This document shows, piece after piece, positions 45,896 to 57,800 of a DNA stretch of 64,000 nucleotides (position 1 is its first letter; each line of letters starts with the position of its first letter). Origin of the DNA: Bipolaris cookei (Eukaryota; Ascomycota; Dothideomycetes; Pleosporales; Pleosporaceae); assembly GCA_002286855.1 (NCBI GenBank), contig NRSV01000007.1, positions 659,507 to 723,506 of the forward strand, read 5' to 3'. The notes beneath the pieces are model-generated. The model did no database searches. It saw only the letters and a program-made list of their open reading frames with translations, and had not been told where the DNA came from. A program made the translations under genes and the position numbers.

Positions 45896-47729
45896 TAACG
45901 TGTTTCACCATCGAGCGGCGCAATCTCCCTACCAAAACAACGTCCCAACACTACCCACACAACATTAAAATGACTTTTCTCGTTAAGTAGAATAAAACAT
46001 TGTTATTCAGACTGATCGCTATCTTCTGTATCCTCTAATTCTACTTGACATATGCGAGAGTTATGTCCAATTTGGCTGCAACGTCCGCAGCGCTGTTCAC
46101 TGCGCACCCTCTTCGCAGACGTTGCACCGTCGTTACAGCTGCTATCCTCTGCCTCAGCGATCTGATTAGCTACCTGGTCAAACTGTCTGGGATCCCTCTA
46201 CCTGTAAGTAGCACTGCTTGCGAGTTTTGTTTCGCTTTGTTGACGCTTCAACAGTGTCTTGTAGGCAACTCATTTCCTTCTGCATCAACACCATATTACG
46301 TGCTATCTGCTGGGCTCCCTTACTCAACTGATGCATCTGCTCATCAAGAGAACTTGTATGAGACCCTTGCTAGGTTTGCATACGGTTTCGAATAAGTGTG
46401 GCCTGCGCCTCTATTTCGCGTGCGTTGCGCGGCGTTTTTGGGATCCAGGTGCTGTTTTCTTGCGCTGGTGGAGTTGGTGTACGCAGCACGACGTTAAGCT
46501 GTGATAAAACAACGCGATAACCGTGTGGCGTAAGTCCAGCACTTCGAAACCCTCCACAGATGTTTTCTATTGTGATGGCCTTATAATAGGCCATTTTTGA
46601 ACGCTGGTAGGAAGGTTTCTTTGCTGATATGGTGGATGCGATTACGTGCCAAGACCGAGATAGCGTCGCCGTACGCGCGCTTTAATGGGGAGAAGCCGCC
46701 TACATCAAGAGGCTGTAAGAGGTGCGATGAATAGGGGAGGCATACAGAGGAGGATTTATCTTCTTCTCTTTGCAGAGATCTCGGAACTCCACCGAGCAGT
46801 GGCTCTCGTGGCCGTCAATAATGAGCAGCCTATGCGTCCCTACAGGACGCGCATGGGAATCGAAGTGATGGAGCCAGTCAAGCGCTAGATTGTCATTCGT
46901 CCAGCCGTTGGGAACTAACTTGAATCACCCAGTCGCGTGTCGGATCCTCCGTAAACCAGGTGGAGATTAGAACCTTGCCTGCAAAGATGAGAAACGCTAG
47001 GATACGCTTCCCTGTTGCGCCAACGCCTTGTATCAGTGTAACCCACTCACGATTGCCTGGCTGGATATTTTTTTGATCTCCCTGGTTTATCTGAGCCTGT
47101 GATAACTGACTATGATAAAATCTTGCCCATAATAAAGCCAGTCTCATCAAAGTTGTAGATATCTTCGTCTACGATACCATACTTCGCCTTCGTATTCTGA
47201 ACTAGCTCAAACTAGCCCCTGATAAGCGCTGGGTCTTCGCAGACAGCTCGCTGGCAATCATATGGGCGACTCCGGCGCGTACGCAGCTCAGAATTGCGCT
47301 GGATAAACCTATCAACCCAGTTCTTGCCAACCGCCTCTCCGCCACGCTCTCGAACTAATCTATTGGCCATATCTCGCACGTTGTCTCTCCCACAAAGTAG
47401 TCCTCACTCAGCCTCAACTATTACACGCCTAGTAATAACATCCTCTCCTAGTTTTGTTAGGCGCTTACAGTTCAGCTCGCAGTCGCATCGAGAGTGCTTG
47501 CCGTCGCGTCGTCGACGTATTGTTATTTGTGACACGTTATAGACTTCTTTTTTTCCCTTCCAGCTCATCGAATGCTTTTAATTCGGTTTCCAGTAAGTTC
47601 GAAGACTACTATTTGGACATGAGCTTCAGTATAGATAGATTTTTTAGAGGTCATGGTTGTTGAGACATCACGTGTTATTGTTGTGACGTTATTTTGGTGG
47701 GGTGCGCTGCTCGGTGGTGAAACACATTA
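45896..47729 (-). mobile_element. Fot1/pogo-type DNA transposon, second copy of the class, decayed
   Basis: The element is bounded by a TA duplication (45896-45897 and 47728-47729). The left end starts ACGTGTTTCACCATCGAGC and the inverted right end ATGTGTTTCACCACCGAGC. The two ends match with some changes over about 50 bp, down to AACGTCCCAAC / AACGTCACAAC. Length is 1.83 kb, near that of Fot1. Its terminal repeats differ from those of the element at 11.0 kb, so it is a separate family of the same superfamily. Confidence 0.88.
46003..47654 (-). pseudogene. Fot1/pogo transposase, heavily broken
   Basis: Read from the ATG at 47654, frames with several stops and shifts still show the transposase order. 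The N-terminus is MTSKKSIYTEAHVQIVVFE and NVSQITIRRRRDGKHSRCD (HTH). The CENP-B part is DMANRLVRERGGEAVGKNW and RSRPYDCQRAVCEDP. The DDE core keeps IYNFDETGFIMGK, PGNREWVTLIQG and HRLLIIDGHESHCSVEF. The C-terminus carries a zinc knuckle, CGRCSQIGHNSRIC (about 46045-46090), and ends in an acidic tail with a TAA at 46003-46005. At least five disruptions are visible, so it is inactive. Same architecture as the pseudogene at 11129-12595. Confidence 0.85.
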
Positions 47730-47799
47730 CAGAAAAAAAAACGCTATACAATCCCCCAGACCCATCCCAAAACAAAAGCAAAAATAGTAAGCAACTACT

Positions 47800-47821
47800 C
47801 ACACACACACGCACACACACA
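47800..47821. repeat. CA dinucleotide repeat
   Basis: About ten CA units with one interruption, just outside the transposon's right end. Confidence 0.85.
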
Positions 47822-47865
47822 TCTCTCCCCACCACAAATCCTTCTATCCCCATCTACAATCCCTC

Positions 47866-48120
47866 TCAAACACTCCTCCCCTTCCCCCTCCCCATACCCT
47901 TAAACCTGACAACCCTCCCCTCACCATCATCACACTCCTTCTTCCGCGCCGCAAACAGCGCCTCAGGCGGTGCCTGCCCCGGATCACACGCCCAACAATC
48001 ACCTCCCCGTTCGCGATGCACCTGCGTAATAAGCTCGCACAAGGGGTGCCGGGCGCAGGTGCGGTGGATGGTTAACGTGTGCGTGCAGGTTGTGTGTTTG
48101 AGGGTTACAGTTGTGCACAT
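47866..48120 (-). CDS. Small Cys/His-containing protein, 84 residues (possible)
   Basis: The frame begins at the ATG at 48120, just downstream (in transcript direction) of a GAA-rich leader (48121-48152). It starts MCTTVTLKHTTCTHTLTIHR and then has several Cys and His (CARHPLC, GGDCWACDPG), a zinc-ribbon-like spacing, and a basic Gly-rich end. Small proteins starting with MC.T and a C..H pair are common in Pezizomycotina and uncharacterised. I cannot show homology here, and codon composition is GC-rich in keeping with coding. Could be spurious. Confidence 0.42.
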   Translation of the reverse strand: MCTTVTLKHTTCTHTLTIHRTCARHPLCELITQVHRERGGDCWACDPGQAPPEALFAARKKECDDGEGRVVRFKGMGRGKGRSV

Positions 48121-49880
48121 TTTTTCTTCTTCTTCTTCTTTCTTCTTTCTTTAGGGAGATGGTCTGGAGATGGAGGGGAGGAGGGGAGGTCTAATAACCC
48201 CCGTTGTGGAGAGGTTGCTTGAGGGAGGATGAGGAGGAGAGGGGTCTAATAACCCGGGTAAGGTTGTTGAGGCGTGAGGTGAAGGGTTGCTTGGTAGAGA
48301 GTGCTGGGCGCGGATGTAGTGGTTGATTTGGAGATGCGGGATGGCATAATGGGTGAAGGTGAGAGCTGGGCTGGACTGGTGGAACCCACGGAGGACAGAT
48401 GATACTTGGAAGAAAGTTTTCTTTCTCTTCATGCAGAAGAGGGATGTGGTATGTGGTGTCAGGTTGCTTTCGGATTTTGTATTGGGGGGTTTTCCTTCCC
48501 CTCCGGCAAGGGAGGGGGGGGGAGAAAGGTGTTGTTTAGATTGGGGGTAGAGGTCTAGTATGAATTTGTTAATAGGGGATTGGGTCCACTTGATTACACA
48601 TGGCTCTCCTGACTGGTTGTCTAGATACACGTATACATACACATACATACTCCCGAGGCTGGGTTTATGAGCAGCTCATCTCTCCGTCAGCCATCTCAGT
48701 GACCTCACGTACTCACCTCGGATATCCAGACCCCTCTGTGATCCCCTATATCAACACGACTTTAACTCTTCGTGTAACACCAAGACTTCTCGACAAGGCA
48801 GTCCTCCTGCGAGGAAAAAAAAGAAAAGAACAAAACCTCAGGGTCCAGCCCGCCTATCCGGTATTTAAAAACCTGCACTGACAACACCGCACCCCCATCC
48901 CCCCGCCCTGACTAATGCACCCGCATAGCCCCAAGGAAGTGATTCGGGATAAAAACAAGACGAAAAGAGAATAGAGGGGCGTGCGTAAATTCGGCGGGAA
49001 CCCTGGAACCACAAAGACTGGCATGGAAAAGCACGCGATCGCCGATTTCATAGAAAAGGATACACCACCAGCCACGAGGCCCCCTCCCTCATTCCATGGG
49101 CGGCGGACCACAACGTGCGACGAAAACGTGAGCGTGTCCCATGCGTGATGGCGGCGGCGGCGGCCAGGTGGGAGGAAATACCGGGGGAAAGGGACTAGAC
49201 CTGATGAGGGGAAGAGTTGAGCGGTATTGATACCCGGTTGTTGAGTGACTCATGCATTTGGTGGTGAGTTGGAAGGTAACGGCTTTGTTCGGATGGGATC
49301 CGAGAGGTTGGGGGGCTGGGGGGCTTGGGAGGGTTCATAGCAAGGAAAATTGTCATCGCCGATTTGGTTTCTTCAGCCCTGTGCTCGACTCGGCTGTTTC
49401 CGGATTGGTCATATTTGGGATAAGTCTGGTGGTCGACATCGCAATAAGGTTTTTCCTTCGTCTTTGGATGAGAGATGGGTCTTGTTTCTTGTTTGATATC
49501 GTGGGTTGCACGTTTTTTTCTGGGAATAATGAATGTTGTTTGCAAGGTATGGATTGACCAGCAGTGCCGAGTACGTCATGGGAATGAGATTACGGGTATC
49601 TAGATTGAATATAAGACAACACAAGCGCTGGCACTTTTGAGTAACGTATACAGGAACAGGAGAGCTCTCATCATGGCAAAAGGGCGTATGTATGCTGTGC
49701 CAGACGTGGTACGTCAACCGAGCTTAGGACCGATTGTTTAGCCGATTGGAGTACAAGCTGTTTAGCGTCATACTGATACTACCCTTTATGCTGCAAGCCA
49801 TGCAGTTTGCTGGAAAGTGTTACGACTGAAATCAGGCAGGCGGCGGCCATCAAGAAAGCCCAATGACTATCAGACACATG
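48121..49880. other. Intergenic region, low-complexity, no confident gene
   Basis: A TTC/CTT repeat lies at 48122-48152. Two copies of GGTCTAATAACCC are 55 bp apart at 48188-48200 and 48243-48255. A TACA/CATA simple repeat lies near 48629-48650, and a GGC run near 49150-49162. The open frames here are repeat-driven and not supported. Confidence 0.5.
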
Positions 49881-51600
49881 TTAGTAGAAAGCGTCCGGAT
49901 TATTGTCAGTCCCGCGGTTGCCATTGTCGACATCGTCCAAACTTCTATACTGCGACTGTCCGCCTCGGCCACGTCCTCGACCGCCACCACCACGGTCCCC
50001 GCGGTAGCCACCACGAGCACCACCTCTTTGGCCATAGGACGTGTGCCTGTTGCTTCCACGACCGCGGTCTCGGTTGCCTCCACGGTAACTTCCCGGTCTC
50101 TCGTCTCGGTCTCTACCTCCGCGGCCAGGGTTTGACCGCGAGTTGTCATTGCGTCCGTTTTGGTCCTCCTTGCGATGAGACTTGTTAGGGAAATAGCTCT
50201 CGTACTCGCTCTCGTTTGCCGTCTCTTCTTCAATGCGCAGCATCTGCTTCTCACCTACGACAGTGTCAAATTCAAACGCTTGCTCCTGGGGCACGGGATG
50301 CCAGTTGGAGATGCGTGCAGCATCTGCTGGCCGGCCATTCTTGCGAATTGCCAAGACGACTGTTGGAACGGGATTTTCAGAGTAGAATTTTGCGCCTTTG
50401 GGCACAGTCTCGACTCTGGCCGCCCACAGCTTGTTCTCAAAGCACGAAACAGCAGTCACCTTCCACCGGACCTTGGCGCCGATGCCACCCACCTTGTCCA
50501 GTATGCTCTTCGGGCACGGTTTTGGCGTAATCAGAATGCTGTTTGCAAGATATCGAACATCATCTTTCGGAGTACCTGGGGGTAAGGAGACTAGAGAAGT
50601 CAATTTCTCAGTCATATCCGGAGGAATCATATAGCCGGTATAGAAGACGGTCTTCTTGATCTGGTACGGCGGAGTACCTGGGGGAACGTTGCCTGACTTG
50701 ACTTGAATGTTGTGTGTGTTGATCATCTTCTGAATCTCCGCAATCTCCGCAACAGGGTCGAGTGAAGTGGCGTTCTCTGGGACCTGTATAACCTCTGTGG
50801 TAATGGGACGACGCGACGCTTGGGTTTGTGCCCTGATCAAGCCCTCGTTGAACTGAAAGAAAAAGTCGCGGAAGCCTTTGGTGTGCTTCACTCGGTCTTC
50901 ATAAATGTGCAGCTTCTCGGCGTCCTTGTACGTGTAGACAATATCTTTTAGCAACTCTTGCTTGAACTCCATTGTATTCTTGAATTTCTGTCCTGCAGGT
51001 CCAATTGCAGGCTTCAGGCAGACCATGTCAAACTCCAGGCGCCTGCTGCGTATGATGCGCTTGATGAGATCGGCAAAGTTGGACTCACCGCGGCCCGTGA
51101 GGAGCACACTCAGCGCATCCTTTTGCGCCATTGATGATTCGACGAGCTCGACAATCTGTTCGTTCCACCAGCCCTGCCATGCGCGCGCTTCTTCTTTTTC
51201 GAGGCCTTGGCCCGTCGCTGCTAAGATGCTCGCGTCGTGCCACCAGCCTCCATTGAGGAACATGTCGGGCGAGCCAAGCTGGCCGACGGTGGCGCTGTTC
51301 CATAGTTGCTTGTTGGGGAGAGGGCTTGCAAATACTGTTATTCCGTCAGTACTGGGTATGCGACACAGATGCGACAAGCGTACGGGTGTTGTCAAAGTCG
51401 TAGACATGAATGGCCTTGATTTCGGACACGGGAGGGAGCTCCTTGTCGTCGCATGACCACCGCTTAAGCGCCGTCACGGTATGATATGTGGCTTTTCCAT
51501 TTGGACCTGCGACGGCAGGCCGGGTTGTTGTTGCTAGCATGGCTGGGAATGAGCGTCGGATACAAGTTGAGGCAATGCGTCGGGTGGCGGATAGGAGCAT
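49881..51600 (-). CDS. HAD-type 'Swiss army knife' RNA-repair-like protein with RGG tail
   Basis: Exons 51600-51384 and 51334-49881 give 556 residues. The HAD motif I is created across the intron: VYDFDNTLFASPLPN at about residues 67-81, DxDxT with the expected Asp nucleophile. Downstream conserved blocks include GGWWHDASIL, WNEQIVELVE, VLLTGRGESNFADLI, LEFDMVCLKP and HIYEDRVKHTKGF, matching the HAD_SAK_1 family. The N-terminus (MLLSATRRIASTCIRRSF) looks like a mitochondrial presequence, and a second ATG at residue 21 would remove most of it. Residues about 440-540 are RGG/Arg-Gly-Asp-rich (RGGRDRDERPG, RGGARGGYRGDRGGGGRGRG), a typical RNA-binding tail. The phosphatase or nuclease activity is inferred from the family, not proven. 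Confidence 0.9.
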
Positions 51601-51821
51601 GCAGGAGCAAAACTAGACTGCAACAGGCGCAGAACCGTCTACGGTGAATTATGCGCCTTTATACACGTGCAGCGAGTGTAGAGAGTGAATGATGAAGCCG
51701 CAGACTGCGTGCAAGAAGGAAGTCGCGACTACTTTTGGCTGGCCCGAGCGCACTTCCGCCCCATGAGCTCATCATCGGAATTTAGGGCCCTTTCTTTTCT
51801 CTCCTTCAACACCACAAGCGC
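51601..51821. promoter_or_regulatory. Compact divergent promoter, HAD-SAK / RING gene
   Basis: Only 221 bp separate the two start codons (51600 minus, 51822 plus), so the genes probably share a nucleosome-free promoter. No clear motif stands out. Confidence 0.45.
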
Positions 51822-52673
51822 ATGTCAGCAAGTATTGCCGGGTCTGCACACGACGACAGGGAAGACACATGCGTAATATGTCTTTCACCCGTCACAGAGA
51901 GAGCCATTACTGCGCCGTGCAACCATTACACGTTTGATTTTGTGTGTCTGGTGTCATGGTTGCAGCAAAGGTCAACTTGCCCGCTATGTACGTAGGACGG
52001 ACTCATATAATACGGTTACTGTATCTAATACTGAAACCTAGGTAAATCAAACGTCACTACTGTCCAGTACGACTGGCGTTCTTCGTCCGACTACAAAAGC
52101 TATACTGTCCCTTGTAGCCACTCCTCCACCAACAACGATAGTCGCACTGACCGACCGAGCTCTCTTTTCGCTCCTTATGGACTACCCAGAAGACCAAGAG
52201 GTGCTCGTCGTCCGTACTCTCCACCTGTTGAAGATCCAGTTCTGCGTAGACGCAGGGAGGTTTACCGTAGGAAATTATACTCCCTACATGTGGGCAGCAA
52301 TCCCTTCTTCGGATATCGCGACATTACGCCTGAAATGATTGCACACTCTCCCGAAATGCAATCCAAAGCGCGTGCCTGGATTCGACGCGAACTCCGCGTC
52401 TTCACTTTCTTGTACATAGATTCCACAGGTTCTTCTTCTGGCACAACAACAAGTAGCAACGCCGAGTTTCTGCTGTCCTATATTGTGTCTATTCTGAAAA
52501 TGGTGGATCTGAAAGCCAGCCATGGACACGCGGAGAACTTGGTAGCCGAGTTCCTGGGAAGGGAAAATAGCAGGCTCTTCCTACACGAGTTAAATGCTTG
52601 GATGAGGAGCCCATATACTAAGGTCGAAGAGTGGGATCAAGCCGTGCAGTACATGGAAGACTTGGAGGCATAA
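51822..52673 (+). CDS. RING-finger E3 ubiquitin ligase, TOPORS-like
   Basis: Exons 51822-51987 and 52042-52673 give 265 residues. The RING is at the N-terminus: CVICLSPVTERAITAPCNHY then TFDFVCLVSWLQQRSTCPLC, ligands Cys17, Cys20, Cys33, His35, Cys42, Cys53 and Cys56. The last Cys codon is split by the 54 bp intron, so translation without splicing stops there. The position where most RINGs have a fifth ligand is Phe38-Asp39; Asp39 is spaced x2 from Cys42 and may coordinate zinc. After the RING come KSNVTTVQYDWRSSSDYKSY, an Arg-rich linker (RRPRGARRP) and a C-terminal helical block (FFGYRDITPEMIAHSPEMQS, ARAWIRRELRVFTFL) also found in fungal TOPORS-like E3s. Probably nuclear. The substrate is unknown. 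Confidence 0.9.
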
Positions 52674-52864
52674 TCTAGTACGTCTTCATTACACTTTGAG
52701 AGACGTTAGGCTTTGGTCATTGATGTCTTTGGTGCTATATGCAGCATCTTCGACAAGAAAATTAGATTGTTGTCTTTGATGGACCGGTATTATTTACTTA
52801 GATAGGGGCTCTTCACCTCCAATCCATCATACAAACTGGCTCTACCATGGCTCCATCCACCTAC

Positions 52865-54148
52865 TTATTTCGATTCTGCTGGTGGCAGCATGACAACATA
52901 CTCCCTCTCGCTTCCACCAAACTTGATTATGTCCTTGTCCCGAAGCTCAAAGTACCGACTTGCTTCTAGTTCTTCGCCGTTCAGTTCCGTGCCATTAATG
53001 CTTTCCAAATCGATAATATAAGGCTTGACCTTTCCCCGCGTACTCTTTACCCCAAACTCGTCTTCAACCGTCTTCTGAATATATCGGAACTGGATGACGG
53101 CGTGTTGTCCACTTGAACTAGGGTGCTCGAGAACATAGTCGACGACTTCGTGTGACCGGCCCAGCAACCAACAGCTCTTTTGCCAGAGCTCAATCGTGTC
53201 TACTACATCGTCACCTTTGAAGACAAACATGCGCCATGGCTGTGATGAGGGCGGTTTTCGTGCTTCGGCTGGTTCGTGGTATTTGAGGGAAATCTTTGTG
53301 CCTTCTACCCGGTTGGCAGCTTTCGCCAGCGCACCCGTGGGCTTGAAGTTGGGTTTCTCCTTGTCTGCCGGGGCACCTCCGTATCTCGACGGCGGTTGGG
53401 CAGAGTCATCGAGACCGCGGAAGGAAACTTCCTGCGAAGGCAAAGGCTGCTTCTCACGCTTATGCCGAGGAGGCGAACGTGACCGAGACTCGGAACGTGT
53501 ACGTCGGCGACGTTTAGGTGGCGGCGACCTCGACCGAGAGGGTGAACGGCTGCGCGGCTTGCGCGAACGATAAGGTATGGGCGAGCGTGAGCGAGAACGA
53601 GAGAGCGAACGTATTCGATTCTTCGACTTGTCCCTCCGTCGATGATCCTTGTCTTTGGAGCGCGACCGGTCTCGTCGGCTGTATCTGTCTCTGGAGCGAT
53701 CACGCCGCCTGTCTTTTGAACGGTCTCTCTTCCGGTCGCCAGACCTATCACGCCTCCTGTCCCGTGACCTGTCTCGTCGTCTGTCCTTTGATCTATCCCT
53801 CCTGCGATCCTTTGATCCATCGTGCCTCCTATCTCTGGATGAGCCGCGCGGCTTTCTGTATGTCTCAGGCGAGGGCTCTCGTTTGCAAGTAGCGCCTGAC
53901 TCTATCGCTGGATTCCTGGGCGCGCGGTCCTTGGATACATTTCTCGGCTTCTCTGCTCGAGACCTGCTCCCCGAACGCCGGCCCGATGCTATTGAAGGCT
54001 CTCTCCTTGCGTGATCCGACCCATTCCGGGAGAAGCTGCTGGGACTCTCATTCCTGCTGTTGCCAGTCTGTGCCGATGCTGCCCTGCCCTCCTTCGACTG
54101 CTGGGTTAGCAGTCGCCGCGCGCTGTATGGCGACAGGTCTCTCGTCAT
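52865..54148 (-). CDS. SNIP1/Pml1-like FHA-domain protein with RS/RD-rich N-terminus
   Basis: An intronless gene of 427 residues from the ATG at 54148. Residues about 95-240 are a long run of RRDRS/SKDRR repeats and RSRS, typical of splicing factors. The C-terminal 140 residues are an FHA domain: PWRMFVFKGDDVVDTIEL, CWLLGRSHEVVDYVLEHPSSS with the Gly-Arg-Ser and Ser-x-x-His (SGQHAVIQF) core, IIDLESINGTELNGE, and ELRDKDIIKFGGSEREYVV. This order matches human SNIP1 and yeast Pml1, a RES-complex subunit that retains and splices pre-mRNA. Upstream in-frame codons lack ATG, which decides the start. Convergent with the RING gene, 191 bp apart, and head to head with the coiled-coil gene. Confidence 0.93.
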   Translation of the reverse strand: MTRDLSPYSARRLLTQQSKEGRAASAQTGNSRNESPSSFSRNGSDHARREPSIASGRRSGSRSRAEKPRNVSKDRAPRNPAIESGATCKREPSPETYRKPRGSSRDRRHDGSKDRRRDRSKDRRRDRSRDRRRDRSGDRKRDRSKDRRRDRSRDRYSRRDRSRSKDKDHRRRDKSKNRIRSLSRSRSRSPIPYRSRKPRSRSPSRSRSPPPKRRRRTRSESRSRSPPRHKREKQPLPSQEVSFRGLDDSAQPPSRYGGAPADKEKPNFKPTGALAKAANRVEGTKISLKYHEPAEARKPPSSQPWRMFVFKGDDVVDTIELWQKSCWLLGRSHEVVDYVLEHPSSSGQHAVIQFRYIQKTVEDEFGVKSTRGKVKPYIIDLESINGTELNGEELEASRYFELRDKDIIKFGGSEREYVVMLPPAESK

Positions 54149-54867
54149 GTTGGAGATCGATCGCTGGCAGCAGCCTAGCAGTGCAGCATGGAAATCAGAG
54201 CGAGATGACGTGCCCGATTTTTCTTCCGCTAGTGAGTACAATAACCAGGCTGCAAGGGTCAGGCTGCAAGGGTAGCGGGGAGTAGCCGTATAGGAAATTA
54301 CGCCGTGGATGGCAGATTGCAGCAAGACAAGTTTGATAACTCCAAAGAGTCGCGACTAAGGACGCAGTAGCGTGAAAAGAATTGAAGCTACGCGGTCGCG
54401 ACTTTCCCCACACTAGACAGCCGGCCCGAGCTTGCTGCACTCCATCCCCCCTGGCCCGGCGATATTTGCGCTAGGACGCTATGTGCATATTTCTCTGCCA
54501 TGTCACTTCTGCATCTACCGCGGGCTTATAGGGTGGCTATCATGTATTCATATAGATAGGCAAGATATGGCGCTATCTCTTCTTTATTCGGGCCCTTTCG
54601 GCCCATGTAGACATTGTGCTCAAAGTATGGCGTAGCTTGTGTGTTGGGGTCCCAAGGCACGACTCGGCGCAACGGATAATTCAGACGCATTGCACAGGCA
54701 GTATAACCACGGACAAGACACTATGAGGGTCCTTGCTGTTGAACTCTCATGTATCATCCCTTTTCTACCTCCAGTCCAACATTGCTACTCGAGCGCGTCG
54801 AGCTGTCAATTCATGTCCATGTCTCCACAACTTATTCGTTAATTATATTGCGCCCAGGGCCGGCACA
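54149..54867. other. Divergent promoter region, SNIP1-like / coiled-coil gene
   Basis: About 720 bp between start codons. Nothing else recognised. Confidence 0.5.
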
Positions 54868-57800
54868 ATGCCAGCCAAACCTGTTCTCTCCTGGTCTAAA
54901 CGTCAAAATGGCGTTGACCCTTCTTCTCGGACGGGACTACTCGATACGCTGAAACGGCGGCCATCGAAGCTTGTAACCACAGCAGCAGACGGCAAGCAAA
55001 ATGGATCTAGTACAAATGTTGCTCAGTACGATACAGCACTGGCCAGCGCAGTCAGTAACCTCCATGCCGCAGTCAATGACATGTTGCATTCGCCAGGATC
55101 GATAAACACACTATGCTCAAAATCCTCTTTTGTGGACAAACCCCTTCCCAGCAGGCCACGGTCTACATCGGTGCCATCATTGGTAGAGTTGCCCGCTGAG
55201 TTGCCCGAATCGACCCTTTTACAAGGTCAAGACCATCCTTTGTATCATAATCCTATTCGCACGGCAATATCGGACCAGGCATTTCAGAATGAGAGCCATC
55301 ACCCGAAAATGCAGCCGGCCTATGAGAAGGTCCCCACTTTGGACATACCAAAGCCGGCTGTACCAACATTGACCCACGCCAGAAGTGTCCCGCATCTGAA
55401 TTCCCGATATAGTCTGTCAAAGAAGACCCGTCCCAGCAAAATCCCTGTTCCCAGTACAACGGCTCAGTCTGGTTTCCAAGAATTACAGCGAAATCACTCC
55501 TTGGCCGAGACTACCTTGCAGAGACGTCCAGAGTCTAGTCTGATCAAGTCGCTTCCGACCGTCACCAAAAATGAGCTTGTTGAAGGAGATGACAGAAATT
55601 CCGACCAAGGTCCTGAAAAGCGTCACGGCTACACAGAGGCGGTGAGTCTCTTTCCATTTTTCTTATATGCGCATGTCGGCAAGACCTACAAAAGTCTTGC
55701 GCAAGGAAACATTTTCAGAGCTTTGATGTATAATGAACGTTGATGCTGACACCATTATCTCATCGAACGCTTTCAGAGGCCGCAACTAAGTTTCCAAACA
55801 TGCTAATTATTTACAGACGTCTTCTCAATCTAGCCCAACATCAACACACGGCAAACACGCCCATGAGCTAGAGTCGACCAACCCTAGTCAACACCAAACC
55901 ATAGCAATATTGCAAGCCCAGTTTGACAACCTAAGGGCCGCACATGAATCCCACGTGGAGACGCTCAAACGTTCACATTCGGTGCAAGTCGCTTCCCTGG
56001 AGAACCAAGCACGATTGCTCAAGGAACGAATGAACAAGGAAGGCCTTCAGCGAAGTAAGTATGATTTTCCTTGTTGTATCACGAAGCTTGCCCGCAGAGG
56101 CCGCATATGGTTGTCATTTTGTGATACTGGATAATGTGGGCTCTTCGTGTACTACATTCGGAATACCACACAAAAAGTCCAATGACTAAGCATAGATAGG
56201 GTCAAGCGGTGGCTGGCTACATGCCCCAGTCAATAAGGGCGTTGATAAGAAGCTGACGAACTTCGAATATTTGGACCTAGACACATCTTTTGATGAGATA
56301 TTGACGGGCCAGACACATTCACAAATGCGTCCAAAAAATACTCCTGAAATGGTAAAGATGCCTGTAAAAGAATGCAATTGATATATGTACTGAAACAGAT
56401 TCATCAGGAAAATTTGAAGCGCAAGCTTTTCGCCTCTCCTCGACTGGAAACAGCTACCCAAACCCTACATTTGGAACTCAGCTTATACGCACGAAATAAT
56501 GCTGCTCTCCAGAAACAGGTTGAATCACTCACGACAAAGTTAAATGAGTCGAACAAGAGCGAGCGGAAACTGAGAAGTACGCTGGGTCTGATGGAAACGA
56601 AAAGCGCTGAGTGGGAGGAGAAAGCAAAGCACGCCTACAAGCTCACTGACAAGCTCACTGAGAAAATCCATGCTCTAAAAAACACCACTGCCGATCTCGA
56701 GGCTCGCCTGGAAATTGCCAATGCTCAACGATTAGATGCTGAAGAACAGCTCTCAAACTGGAGGAACAAGAAGTCGCCGTTTGATCTCACTCCCGCCAAG
56801 CTACGCATATCACCGAATACGAGTCGCGCAGCTTCAGGTACCCAAATTAGTACTGGTACCCAAACTTCTAGCGAATCAGCCGATACTTCAGAAGCAGTCG
56901 GCTCAAAAAACCCTGCGCTGACTGCATTTACCTCGGAAATCGAGCAGCTACAAGCTCAAGTTGCCGAGAAGAATGTATACGTAGCTGAACTGGAAGCGAA
57001 ACGGAAAGAGCTACAAGAAAAATACAACAAACTAGAGCAAAAGCACAAAAGAGTGGCTGTCCAATCAGATCTTCAATATGAGCTTCTGAAAGACACTCGC
57101 GCAAGCGACAAGCTGATCGAACAACTCCGGAATGCGGTCATTAACCGTGAATCCACAATTATGGAAAATGAAGAGAAGATCCATACATTGATTAGGCAGC
57201 TCGAGTACCACAAAGTCTTGCTGCAAGCAGAAATCCGACAGCATACAGCGATGAAGCTTTTTGTTACCGAGGAAGAACAGCCTCTGCCGGAGCTTAGGTC
57301 GTTGGCCAAGGGAGCAGACTTTGATTATTGGATTGAGAAGCTTCATGAGCGTTTGAGGGGAGAGAAGCTTAATAACAAGGACGAAGCTGTCGTTGACACG
57401 CCCGAAGCTAAGATCGAAAGGTTGCGTCGCGAGATTAACTTTTATGTGCGCGAAATCATCCTGTTCAAGCTTGATATCAAGGGGTACAGGAGCGACATTC
57501 GCAAATTGAAGAAGATGGCTGCGAACAAAGGTAGCTCTGAAGAATCGTGTGATACTAGAGAGAAGGCTTCCACAGCCTCACCAGTCCGATCTACTTTTGC
57601 ACCGGTCACACCTGAGCTGGATGCCTTTCTCAACGCTTCGTCAATTGGGGACCACACCGACATCTTCTCGAGATCGGAAGAGCATTCTGTTGCCCCGTCA
57701 TCACCAGGTCCTCATAGGAGCTGGATTGGAGAGGATATCGAGCAGATGTCTGGGCTGGAGATACCCAGAGTTTCTCGGGGTTCGAAACACAATAGCTTCT

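Noticed and set aside
48151..48648. 165-codon minus-strand frame
   Set aside because: Driven by simple repeats (YVYVYVY, Pro/Ser runs); non-conserved composition.
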